From NCBI GenBank assembly GCA_964496905.1, contig CAZCAQ010000016.1:1-11243 (forward strand): DNA of 11,243 nucleotides. Direction: 5' to 3'. The stretch is from CAZCAQ01 sp964496905. Lineage in GTDB: Bacteria; Patescibacteriota; WWE3; UBA101185; UBA10185. Position numbers and translations under genes: made by a program. The notes under the pieces are model-generated. The model was given only the letters and a program-made list of their open reading frames with translations, did no database searches and had not been told where the DNA came from. This document shows positions 5,043 to 11,118 of the stretch, in pieces. Position 1 is the first letter of the stretch. Every line of letters begins with the position of its first letter.

Positions 5043-5165
5043 AACCGAGGAGGTTTCGGTTGTTGAGAGTGTAGGAACCGGAAGATGTGCTTGTAGCTTA
5101 CTCTCCCCCTCCTGGAGGAACTACAACTACACATTTACCCCCTACACTCTCATCCTTCCATTTTT
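5043..5165 (+). ncRNA. candidate structured small RNA 2, antisense to the 3' end of tyrS
   Basis: A 5' hairpin AACCGA/TCGGTT (5043-5048, 5056-5061) exposes GGAGG in its loop (5049-5053). Next comes a perfect 12-bp stem, TGAGAGTGTAGG (5064-5075) with CCTACACTCTCA (5141-5152). Inside this, ATGTG and TTGTAG (5085-5096) pair with CTACAA and CACAT (5121-5134), and a C-rich top contains CCTCC (5108-5112) near GGAGG (5114-5118). GGAGG in the first loop could pair with CCTCC as a pseudoknot. The long stem is followed on the plus strand by ATTTTTAATTT (5160-5170), so it can act as its own terminator. The 3' arm covers the tyrS stop codon. I recognise no known RNA family. On the minus strand the same hairpin could serve as the tyrS 3' end, so the direction is an inference. 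Confidence 0.5.
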
Positions 5166-6358
5166 AATTTAAAAAACCGTCTTTTTCCTACTTTAACGGT
5201 ATTTCCAGATGAAAAGCGTCGTTTCTCAGTTGCACTTAATATTTTAGTGCCATCAACTTCAATGCCGCCTTGTTCAGCAAGTCTTTTAATTTCGCTTGAA
5301 GAAAGACCCTCAACACCCCTAAGCACATCCAGCACACTCACGTTTTCCATAACAGCTACTGAAAGCTCTTCAACATCTTCTTCTGCCACTTCCCTGCCCT
5401 GCACCGTTTTTTCAAAATATGCTTGTGAAGATACAGCCATGTCGGTTCCATGGTAAAAATCAACTACTTCTAGAGCAAGTCGTTTTTTAAACTCCATCGG
5501 ATTCGCGCCCCTGGCTACTTCTGCTTTCATCTGCTCAATCTCTGCCATAGGAACACGCGTAACCAGCTCAAAATAGTCAAAAATAACTTCATCAACAATC
5601 GACATTAATTTTCCATACATCTCGTTTGGTGAATCGCTTACTGGGATGTAGTTTTTAAGGGATTTGCCCATTGGACGACCATCGCTGCCAGTTAAAAGTT
5701 TCATAGAGAGAAGATTTTGAGGAGCCAAACCACGCGCTTCCATTAATTTGCGACCGGCTAATAAATTAAAAATTTGATCAGTGCCACCAAGTTCTACATC
5801 GCACTTTAAAGCTACCGAATCATATCCTTGCATTAACGGATATAATACTTCGTCAAGTCCAATAGGCTTTTGAGCCGCAAACCGTTTTGCAAAGGCTTCC
5901 CTCTCTAGCATTTGTCCAACTGTAAAAACTTTGGCAAGTTCAATTACATCATTAAAGTTTAAAGGGCTTAGCCATTCAGAATTATGGCGGACTTCGCAAT
6001 TTTCTTGCAGTACGGTTTTAAAAAATTGATCTTTGTAAGTTTCCTCGTCAGTTTTAATGGCCTGAGTGTTTCGCTCTTCGCGCATGTCAACTTTGTCTGA
6101 ATGATCTCCCACTAATGTTGTAAAGTCGCCAATTATTAAAGTCACGCGGTGTCCAAGTTCTTGAAAATCGCGTATTTTGCGTTGAATTACGCTGTGCCCC
6201 AAATGAATTAATGGACCTGTTACGTCAATTCCCAGTTTTATATGGAGTTGTCGCCCTGACAACAGCTTTGCTTCAAGTTCTTTGTGGGTAACTACTTCGT
6301 AAACGCCTCGTGTAAGGATTTCGTGGATTTTAGCTGGGTTTGTATCAATAACCGCCAT
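5150..6358 (-). CDS. tyrS: tyrosyl-tRNA synthetase
   Basis: This cytoplasmic class I enzyme charges tRNA-Tyr with tyrosine using ATP. The length of 402 residues is normal for the family. Residues 41-60 carry the ATP-binding HIGH motif as HLGH (52-55). The tyrosine-binding stretch runs through MQGYD (176-180) to GGTDQ (191-195). The KMSKS loop is PMGKS (229-233) followed by LKN, keeping the second Lys but with Pro for the first. An S4-type RNA-binding domain covers about 340-400 (GLSSSEIKRL...GIEVDG). The gene begins at an ATG with no Shine-Dalgarno; an extended -10 sits exactly 6 nt upstream, so the mRNA is probably leaderless. No T-box leader is possible with such a start. The TGA stop lies within the long stem of candidate RNA 2. 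Confidence 0.97.
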   Translation of the reverse strand: MAVIDTNPAKIHEILTRGVYEVVTHKELEAKLLSGRQLHIKLGIDVTGPLIHLGHSVIQRKIRDFQELGHRVTLIIGDFTTLVGDHSDKVDMREERNTQAIKTDEETYKDQFFKTVLQENCEVRHNSEWLSPLNFNDVIELAKVFTVGQMLEREAFAKRFAAQKPIGLDEVLYPLMQGYDSVALKCDVELGGTDQIFNLLAGRKLMEARGLAPQNLLSMKLLTGSDGRPMGKSLKNYIPVSDSPNEMYGKLMSIVDEVIFDYFELVTRVPMAEIEQMKAEVARGANPMEFKKRLALEVVDFYHGTDMAVSSQAYFEKTVQGREVAEEDVEELSVAVMENVSVLDVLRGVEGLSSSEIKRLAEQGGIEVDGTKILSATEKRRFSSGNTVKVGKRRFFKLKMEG

Positions 6359-6364
6359 GTTGGT

Positions 6365-6393
6365 AGTATATCAATGGATTTAATAAGTTTAAA
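6365..6393 (-). promoter_or_regulatory. tyrS promoter for a leaderless mRNA
   Basis: The minus strand reads TTTAAA (6393-6388), a 17-nt spacer ending in TGA, then TATACT (6370-6365), so the -10 is extended. Six bases (ACCAAC) separate it from the ATG, which places the start of transcription on the A of the start codon. Confidence 0.65.
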
Positions 6394-6413
6394 TAGCAAA
6401 TAGTACCTATGGC

Positions 6414-6442
6414 TTGCTTTTGATGTCATCCTATAGTAAAAT
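6414..6442 (+). promoter_or_regulatory. promoter of the 74-residue gene
   Basis: TTGCTT (6414-6419), a 17-nt spacer and TAAAAT (6437-6442), the latter five of six to consensus. The start would be near 6449, giving a leader of about 24 nt that carries a strong GGAGG. Confidence 0.55.
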
Positions 6443-6472
6443 GACGTAAAATCAGTTCCTTTGGAGGTATAA

Positions 6473-6697
6473 ATGGCAAAAAAGTTTAGTTTGCCAGAAA
6501 TGGTACGCTTTCTACTTGGTCTTCAGACTGAAATCCTGAAGGACACAAAGAGAGGTAGAATCGATCGCGTAGCAATTCACAAGCGAGAAGCAGCGGTTGT
6601 CTCGAAAAAGATTGCTAAGGCAGCTGAAACTGCATCTCCAGGTGAAAAGCTAATCGCGCACGATGCGCTTGAAGAATATCGACGTAATTTACAATAA
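6473..6697 (+). CDS. small basic hypothetical protein
   Basis: The 74-residue protein is highly charged, with about 16 Lys/Arg, no cysteine, no signal peptide and no membrane helix. Three helical segments can be guessed (about 7-24, 32-52, 57-72). The middle one (VAIHKREAAVVSKKIAKAA) is amphipathic and basic, so binding to nucleic acid or ribosome is possible but not shown. I recognise no family. The start is secure: GGAGG lies 5 nt before the ATG and a good promoter lies further upstream. An 11-bp inverted repeat follows the stop, so it is likely a single-gene transcript. It is divergent from tyrS. Confidence 0.75.
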   Translation: MAKKFSLPEMVRFLLGLQTEILKDTKRGRIDRVAIHKREAAVVSKKIAKAAETASPGEKLIAHDALEEYRRNLQ

Positions 6698-6702
6698 GCT
6701 GG

Positions 6703-6737
6703 TGTGGTACCAAATATACGAAAGTATTGGTACCACA
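6703..6737 (+). terminator. inverted repeat after the 74-residue gene, possible terminator
   Basis: TGTGGTACCAA (6703-6713) and TTGGTACCACA (6727-6737) form a perfect 11-bp stem around a 13-nt loop, beginning six bases after the stop codon. No T-run follows, so it is at best a weak intrinsic terminator, or an RNA-stabilising 3' structure. Confidence 0.45.
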
Positions 6738-6797
6738 TCACTCCCTTATCTCCATTTATTAAAAGTTCCCCCCATTCACATGAAAAACTCAGCCAAA

Positions 6798-6806
6798 TGA
6801 TATAAA
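6798..6806 (+). promoter_or_regulatory. candidate extended -10 for the PBP gene
   Basis: TG (6798-6799), one base, then TATAAA (6801-6806). Transcription would start near 6813, leaving about 23 nt with no Shine-Dalgarno before the ATG at 6836. TACAAT at 6817-6822 is an alternative -10 that would leave only about 7 nt of leader. Confidence 0.4.
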
Positions 6807-6835
6807 ATAAACCCTGTACAATTGCACTAACACCT

Positions 6836-9484
6836 ATGACCATTTCTAAATACACACCTAAAAGCAACCAGCTCTATAAACGCAAAAGTTCCAGCTCAAG
6901 CCGGGGCAACCTAATTTCAAAAATATCTCAAAATCGCTTACTCATTGCCACCTACGCAGCTAGCTTTACACTTTTTGCAATACTGTTTGGAACGATTTTC
7001 GCAATAGTTACTGTTGCATATTTTGCTCGCGACCTTCCCAATCCAAATGCCTTGCTAGATCGCGAAGAAGAACTTTCAACTCTCATTTTTGATAAGAACG
7101 GCAAACCAATTTACGAAGTGTTTGGAGAAAAAAACCGAAGTCTTGTAAAAATCGACCAAGTTTCTCCTCACCTTCAGCACGCAACCTTAGCCACCGAAGA
7201 CTCCGATTTTTATCATCACAAGGGCTTTGATTTTTTGGCATATGCGAGGGCTATAAAAAACACCATTTTTGGGCAGGGTTTGCAAGGTGGCTCAACACTT
7301 ACTCAACAAGTTATAAAAAACACTCTTTTATCTCAGGAACGAACAATTACTCGAAAAATTAAAGAACTGATTTTGGCTCTTCAACTTGAAAACAAATATT
7401 CCAAAGACGAAATTTTGCAAATGTACTTAAACGAAACGCCATACGGAGGCCAAAATTATGGTGCACTAACTGCTTCAAAATACTATTTTGACAAGTTGCC
7501 CAAAGATTTAACAATTGCGGAGTCGGCGTACATTGCTGGATTACCTCAAAGCCCTAGCAGATATTCATACTACAGCTCTGATCCTTCGTTAGGACTTGAA
7601 CGTAAAGATTATGTTTTGTACTTAATGAACGAGCGTGGCTGGCTCAATAAACAAGGAAATCGCGAAAAGTTAAGCGATGAAGATTACGAAAAAGCAAAAG
7701 CCGAAAAACTAAAATTTAAGCGAGCAGTAGCTTCGTTTGAAGCCCCCCATTTTGTATTTTATGTCAAAGAGCTTTTAGAAGAGCGTTTAGGAGCAAATGT
7801 GGTTGAACAAGGTGGCCTGCAAGTAACAACAACGCTAGACCTTGAACTTCAAGGAAAAGCCCAAGAAATAGTAAAAAAAGAAATAGATAACTCCGTTGGC
7901 TTAAATGTAGGCAATGGCGCCTTGGTGGCCATAAACCCCAAAAACGGTCATATTTTGGCCATGGTGGGCTCAAAGGACTATTTTGCCGAATCAGAGCCAA
8001 AAGACTGCATATCGGGCATTACAGGCGAAAATAGCTGTACATTTGAGCCAGCGTTAAACGTGGCTTTGGCCAAAAGACAGCCTGGTTCTTCCATTAAGCC
8101 GTTAACCTACGTAACTATGCTTGAAAATGGTTTTACTGCAGCCTTTCCGTTTTTAGATGTACCTACAACTTTTATAAACGACGACACAAACAACAAAGCT
8201 TACACACCTGTAAACTATGATGGGACTTACAGAGGAGTTGTTTCTTTACGTAGAGCGCTGGGAAATTCTCTTAATGTTACTGCTGTAAAAGCTTTACAAA
8301 TTGTTGGAATTGACAGCATGATCGAAACCGCCCAACGACTTGGCATTTCAACTCTTGATGATCGTTCTCGGTTTGGATTAGCTTTAACACTTGGAGGTGG
8401 AGAAACGCGATTACTTGAAATGACGGGTGCTTTTTCCGCTTTTGCTAACAAAGGAGAATTTCACCCTCCAGTTGCCATTTTAGAAATAAAAAACTCAAAA
8501 GGCCAAACTCTATACAAATGGCGTGAAACCAAAGGATCTCAAGCGGTAACTCAAGAATCTGCATTTTTAATTTCAGACATTTTGTCAGACGACGGCGCGC
8601 GGTCAGCAGCTTTTGGCACTGGAAGTTTGCTTAACATTCCCGGACAGCGTGTAGCAGTAAAAACTGGTACTACCGACGACAAGCGCGATAACTACGCAAT
8701 TGGATATACACCTTCAATAGTTGCAGGAGTCTGGGTTGGAAACAATAACAACGACAGAATGAATCCTGGCGTCGCCTCAGGTTTAACGGGAGCTACCCCA
8801 ATTTGGAATAGTTTTATGACCATGTATTTAAAAGACAAAAAGGCTGAACCTTTTGAAGTTCCAAAAAAAGTTAAAAAGATGGAAGTGGATGTATTAACTG
8901 GAATGTTGCCTTATCGCGATAACGACAAGCGTTCTGAATGGTTTACCGAAGGCACCGAGCCTACGGCAGTTAGCGATTGGTATCAACGCCTAGAAATTTG
9001 CAAAAAAGATGGAAAAATCGCCAACGACTCGTGTAAAAAAGCAGGTAAAACCGAAACCAAAACATTTATTCGAATTACAGCCGAACTACCAGAATGGCAA
9101 TCAGCCGTTGATAAATGGGTCGAACAAGCTTACCGTGACAAAGATGAATACTTTCCACCTTCTTCAACATCTAAATTGGAATTTGACGAGGATGGTGATG
9201 TAAGCGGAGACTCTGACCCAAGCGTTGAAATATTAGGCTTAAAAGATGGTGACAAAGTTCCATTAAGTTTTAGAATGTCTGTAGACGCCTATTCTCCAAA
9301 TGACATTGAAATTGTAACTTTTTACGTTGATGATAAAAAAGTCGGCGAGGATCAGTCCAAGCCTTACGGGTTTCCTTTTGAATTTGACGCCGGTGACGTT
9401 GGAAAACATAAATTTATGGTAAAAGTTAAAGACGAAGACGGAAAAGACGCTCAAACTGATATGGAGCTCGAAGTTACAGACTAG
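6836..9484 (+). CDS. class A penicillin-binding protein (glycosyltransferase and transpeptidase)
   Basis: This 882-residue bifunctional enzyme polymerises lipid II into glycan strands and cross-links the stem peptides on the outer face of the membrane. A Ser/Lys-rich cytoplasmic tail (1-33) precedes one membrane helix (about 35-63). The GT51 domain follows with ATEDSDFYHHKG (119-130, catalytic Glu121), GGSTLTQQ (151-158), RKIKELILALQLE (173-185) and KDEILQMYLN (190-199). The transpeptidase has SSIK (Ser418, Lys421), SLN (478-480) and KTGT (609-612). Residues about 795-880 look like an Ig-like beta-sandwich, as found in PbpC-type tails. Cysteine pairs 391/401 and 722/733 could form disulfides outside the cell. 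All catalytic motifs are intact. No Shine-Dalgarno precedes the ATG. I leave out a symbol because ponA, mrcA and pbpF cannot be told apart here. Confidence 0.95.
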   Translation: MTISKYTPKSNQLYKRKSSSSSRGNLISKISQNRLLIATYAASFTLFAILFGTIFAIVTVAYFARDLPNPNALLDREEELSTLIFDKNGKPIYEVFGEKNRSLVKIDQVSPHLQHATLATEDSDFYHHKGFDFLAYARAIKNTIFGQGLQGGSTLTQQVIKNTLLSQERTITRKIKELILALQLENKYSKDEILQMYLNETPYGGQNYGALTASKYYFDKLPKDLTIAESAYIAGLPQSPSRYSYYSSDPSLGLERKDYVLYLMNERGWLNKQGNREKLSDEDYEKAKAEKLKFKRAVASFEAPHFVFYVKELLEERLGANVVEQGGLQVTTTLDLELQGKAQEIVKKEIDNSVGLNVGNGALVAINPKNGHILAMVGSKDYFAESEPKDCISGITGENSCTFEPALNVALAKRQPGSSIKPLTYVTMLENGFTAAFPFLDVPTTFINDDTNNKAYTPVNYDGTYRGVVSLRRALGNSLNVTAVKALQIVGIDSMIETAQRLGISTLDDRSRFGLALTLGGGETRLLEMTGAFSAFANKGEFHPPVAILEIKNSKGQTLYKWRETKGSQAVTQESAFLISDILSDDGARSAAFGTGSLLNIPGQRVAVKTGTTDDKRDNYAIGYTPSIVAGVWVGNNNNDRMNPGVASGLTGATPIWNSFMTMYLKDKKAEPFEVPKKVKKMEVDVLTGMLPYRDNDKRSEWFTEGTEPTAVSDWYQRLEICKKDGKIANDSCKKAGKTETKTFIRITAELPEWQSAVDKWVEQAYRDKDEYFPPSSTSKLEFDEDGDVSGDSDPSVEILGLKDGDKVPLSFRMSVDAYSPNDIEIVTFYVDDKKVGEDQSKPYGFPFEFDAGDVGKHKFMVKVKDEDGKDAQTDMELEVTD

Positions 9485-9498
9485 CACCGACTTGATAT

Positions 9499-9545
9499 AA
9501 AAAAGACAGGGACGCTATGGGCGGTAAGGCCTAATTAAGCGTCCC
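9499..9545 (-). terminator. Rho-independent terminator of the 62-residue gene
   Basis: GGGACGCT (9509-9516) and AGCGTCCC (9538-9545) form a perfect 8-bp stem with a 21-nt loop. On the minus strand the stem is followed by TGTCTTTTTTAT, giving a U-run (9504-9499). It lies 14 nt beyond the stop at 9560. On the plus strand there is no T-run, so it would serve the PBP gene poorly. Confidence 0.8.
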
Positions 9546-9559
9546 ATGTTGCAAAGTTT

Positions 9560-9748
9560 CTACGTGATTATCTTGGCTCTACCCATCCATTCGACGATTT
9601 CCCTTGGAGTGTGCCCCGCATCATAAAGATATCGAGTGTTTGCGACTGTAGCCCCAAGGAGACTCTCTAACGTACCTAACCACGTTGTAAAGTCTACATC
9701 CTTGTTGTTACAGTCAGCTGGATCCTTTTTACCTGTATCGGTTGTCAT
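9560..9748 (-). CDS. small hypothetical protein
   Basis: The 62-residue protein has an acidic, Asp/Lys/Asn-rich first 19 residues and a more regular remainder that may form two helices (about 21-43 and 47-57, the latter TPREIVEWMGRA). A single cysteine is at position 13. There is no signal peptide or membrane segment. I recognise no family. Expression is well supported: AAGGAG lies 7 nt before the ATG, a perfect TATAAT lies further upstream, and a clear terminator follows. A small hairpin in the leader, just above the Shine-Dalgarno, might modulate translation. It lies between the sortase operon and the convergent PBP gene. Confidence 0.75.
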   Translation of the reverse strand: MTTDTGKKDPADCNNKDVDFTTWLGTLESLLGATVANTRYLYDAGHTPREIVEWMGRAKIIT

Positions 9749-9770
9749 ACCATATCTCCTTTTATGCTTT

Positions 9771-9784
9771 CCCGCGATTGCGGG
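9771..9784 (-). promoter_or_regulatory. leader hairpin above the Shine-Dalgarno of the 62-residue gene
   Basis: CCCGC (9771-9775) and GCGGG (9780-9784) form a 5-bp GC stem with a 4-nt loop in an otherwise AT-rich leader. It ends about ten bases before the AAGGAG at 9761-9756. It may shape ribosome access or mRNA stability. Confidence 0.35.
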
Positions 9785-9808
9785 TTACTGAAAAACGTGA
9801 GTTTGCGT

Positions 9809-9836
9809 ATTATACTGTACTTGTTAAGATTCTAAA
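9809..9836 (-). promoter_or_regulatory. promoter of the 62-residue gene
   Basis: TTTAGA (9836-9831), a 16-nt spacer and a perfect TATAAT (9814-9809) on the minus strand. The start would be near 9802, giving a leader of about 54 nt. The -35 overlaps the U-run of the sortase terminator, showing how compact this junction is. Confidence 0.6.
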
Positions 9837-9860
9837 AATGGTAAATGGACGGGCATTTAC
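9834..9860 (-). terminator. Rho-independent terminator of the sortase operon
   Basis: On the minus strand GTAAATG (9860-9854), a 6-nt loop and CATTTAC (9847-9841) form a 7-bp stem followed by CATTTTTAG. The stem begins with the last base of the sortase stop codon, so the terminator directly abuts the gene. Confidence 0.65.
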
Positions 9861-10396
9861 TAAATTTTAGTTGCTACCACAACCAACCTCTTAGTATCTA
9901 AAATTCCAGAACAAGTATAAATCGTAATGCGGGCATCTTCAGTTTGCTTTAAAATATGAGTTTGATCAGCCGTTACATTACCCTTTTGCACAATCTTAAA
10001 CTTTTCGCTTTTCCCGTTGTTAAAGGTAATTTCAACAGTATCGCCCGTTTTTGCCTTATTTAGGTTTCCAAGCAAGTTTGGCCAGTTGTGCCCGTAAATT
10101 ACGCTATTGCCTATTTGGCCAGGTAATGGTGTTTTTGAAAAATAAACGGCACTTTTGGCTTTTTCTTCCCAAACTTTGTGACTTGTTAAAATTGGGGTTT
10201 CAATCGACGCAGATCCGATTTTAAGACTAATTGGTACTATTACGTCCGCTTTTTTAGTTGATTGATTTGGTTGCGCTTGAATCACTTGTGGCGTTGAATA
10301 TCTTTTTGCAACTTCCAGCCCTGTTAGTGTAAAAAAAGCTAAAGAAGTAAGTACTAACGCAAAAGTAACAAAATGGTATTTATTTAGATTTGGCAT
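9860..10396 (-). CDS. sortase (cysteine transpeptidase)
   Basis: The 178-residue enzyme should cleave a C-terminal sorting signal on secreted proteins and join the product to a cell-surface amine. An N-terminal membrane helix (about 8-27) leaves the catalytic domain (about 52-178) outside. The triad is visible: His103 in IYGHNW, Cys162 in TIYTCSG and Arg170 in DTKRLVVVA. The sequence ends eight residues after the Arg, normal for a compact sortase. The start at 10396 lies inside the previous gene (17-nt overlap) and has no strong Shine-Dalgarno, so translation is probably coupled to that gene, whose LAATG motif makes it the obvious substrate. An LAxTG preference is known for class E sortases; the class here is an inference. 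Confidence 0.93.
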   Translation of the reverse strand: MPNLNKYHFVTFALVLTSLAFFTLTGLEVAKRYSTPQVIQAQPNQSTKKADVIVPISLKIGSASIETPILTSHKVWEEKAKSAVYFSKTPLPGQIGNSVIYGHNWPNLLGNLNKAKTGDTVEITFNNGKSEKFKIVQKGNVTADQTHILKQTEDARITIYTCSGILDTKRLVVVATKI

Positions 10397-11042
10397 GTCT
10401 TTTGTAAGAAACCATAGCAGCTGACAAAAATGCCAAAGCTAATGCAAGGTATAAAGCAATAGTTCTTGTATTCCCTGTTGCTGCTAAGACTGCTCCTCCT
10501 AAGACTGAACCTTCTTGTTCTTTGGACTCTTCATCTTTGTCGTCATCATCTTTATCATCGTTATCGTCGTCGTCATCATCATCGTCGTCGTCATCTGGTT
10601 CTCTTGGGCCACCAATTCCGCCTGCGCAAACGTAGGTCTCGTTTTTGGCTAAATATGGAGCTTCGTCTAAACCCCATTCAGCGCCGTTTGGCACATAAAT
10701 CCAGCCATCGGCGACTAAAGACTCAATTTGTTCAATTGTTAATTCTGAGACTTTCCACCAGTTGGTTTGAATTCCCTCTCCGCCTACAGGGCAAAAACAT
10801 TGGGCTAGGGTTTCTTCGGTTAAAAAGTATACTGCGTCGCTTCCAGTGTATTCTGACGAGCTTCCAGGGATTCCATGGGTTCCGTTAGGATAAAAGGCTT
10901 TTAGCTCTCCCTGAGGGATTTGACAGCTTGGAAATGTAGGAATAGTTGGTTCTGTAACGTCTTGTTCAATGGCAAAGGCGCCCTTGTTTAATATGAGTGT
11001 GGCTGATAGTATTAATATAGATAAAAAAATCCTGGTTTTCAT
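10380..11042 (-). CDS. secreted, acidic sortase substrate with LAATG anchor
   Basis: The 220-residue precursor has a signal peptide (1-24, cleavage likely after GAFA), a folded domain (about 30-147) with cysteines at 40, 82, 84 and 139, an extremely acidic linker (150-172) with eleven consecutive Asp, and a sorting signal: LAATG (186-190), a hydrophobic helix (about 194-212) and a basic tail KRHAKSK. After cleavage it would be attached to the surface by the sortase encoded next. The Asp run could bind calcium or act as an extended spacer. I choose the Met at 11042 over the in-frame ATG at 11081 because the latter lies in the -10 region, while GGTGAG stands 7 nt before 11042 and a signal peptide begins there. 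The fold of the main domain is unknown to me. Confidence 0.9.
   Translation of the reverse strand: MKTRIFLSILILSATLILNKGAFAIEQDVTEPTIPTFPSCQIPQGELKAFYPNGTHGIPGSSSEYTGSDAVYFLTEETLAQCFCPVGGEGIQTNWWKVSELTIEQIESLVADGWIYVPNGAEWGLDEAPYLAKNETYVCAGGIGGPREPDDDDDDDDDDDNDDKDDDDKDEESKEQEGSVLGGAVLAATGNTRTIALYLALALAFLSAAMVSYKRHAKSK
10540..10595 (-). repeat. GAY trinucleotide tract encoding the Asp run
   Basis: On the minus strand this is a near-continuous run of GAC and GAT codons with a few AAC and AAA interruptions, encoding residues about 150-169 of the sortase substrate. Both Asp codons are mixed, so slippage is limited but length variation between strains is plausible. Confidence 0.75.
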
Positions 11043-11071
11043 AAATTGACTCACCAGGCAGGAATGGTCGG

Positions 11072-11100
11072 ATAGTATCATACTCTAGGTCAATGCACAA
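11072..11100 (-). promoter_or_regulatory. promoter of the sortase substrate operon
   Basis: On the minus strand TTGTGC (11100-11095), a 17-nt spacer ending in TGA, and TACTAT (11077-11072), so the -10 is extended. The start would be near 11065, giving a leader of about 23 nt with a GGTGAG Shine-Dalgarno. This supports the start at 11042. Confidence 0.6.
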
Positions 11101-11103
11101 GTG

Positions 11104-11112
11104 TGATATTAT
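11104..11112 (+). promoter_or_regulatory. extended -10 of the leaderless exonuclease gene
   Basis: The plus strand reads TG, A, TATTAT (11104-11112), followed by exactly six bases and the ATG at 11119. The predicted start of transcription is the A of the ATG. No Shine-Dalgarno is present. Confidence 0.6.
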
Positions 11113-11118
11113 CAGCAA

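Noticed and set aside
5064..5152. T-box or other tyrS leader element
   Set aside because: The hairpin is at the 3' end of tyrS, and the tyrS start appears leaderless, leaving no room for a T-box.
5150..5152. TGA read as glycine (genetic code 25)
   Set aside because: No in-frame TGA is needed inside any convincing gene, and tyrS ends at a normal length at this TGA; reading on adds only four residues.
6577..6867. Minus-strand 96-codon frame between the 74-residue gene and the PBP gene
   Set aside because: It overlaps the coding starts and ends of two well-supported plus-strand genes and includes the inverted repeat; no Shine-Dalgarno or family resemblance.
10466..10888. Plus-strand Arg/Leu/His-rich frame opposite the sortase substrate
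   Set aside because: It is the antisense reading of the Asp-codon tract, which gives His/Arg-rich repeats; the minus-strand gene has a signal peptide, sorting signal and promoter.
11043..11081. Upstream in-frame ATG adding 13 residues to the sortase substrate
   Set aside because: The ATG lies next to the TACTAT -10 element and would not be transcribed; the added residues disrupt the signal peptide, and a Shine-Dalgarno sits before the inner ATG.
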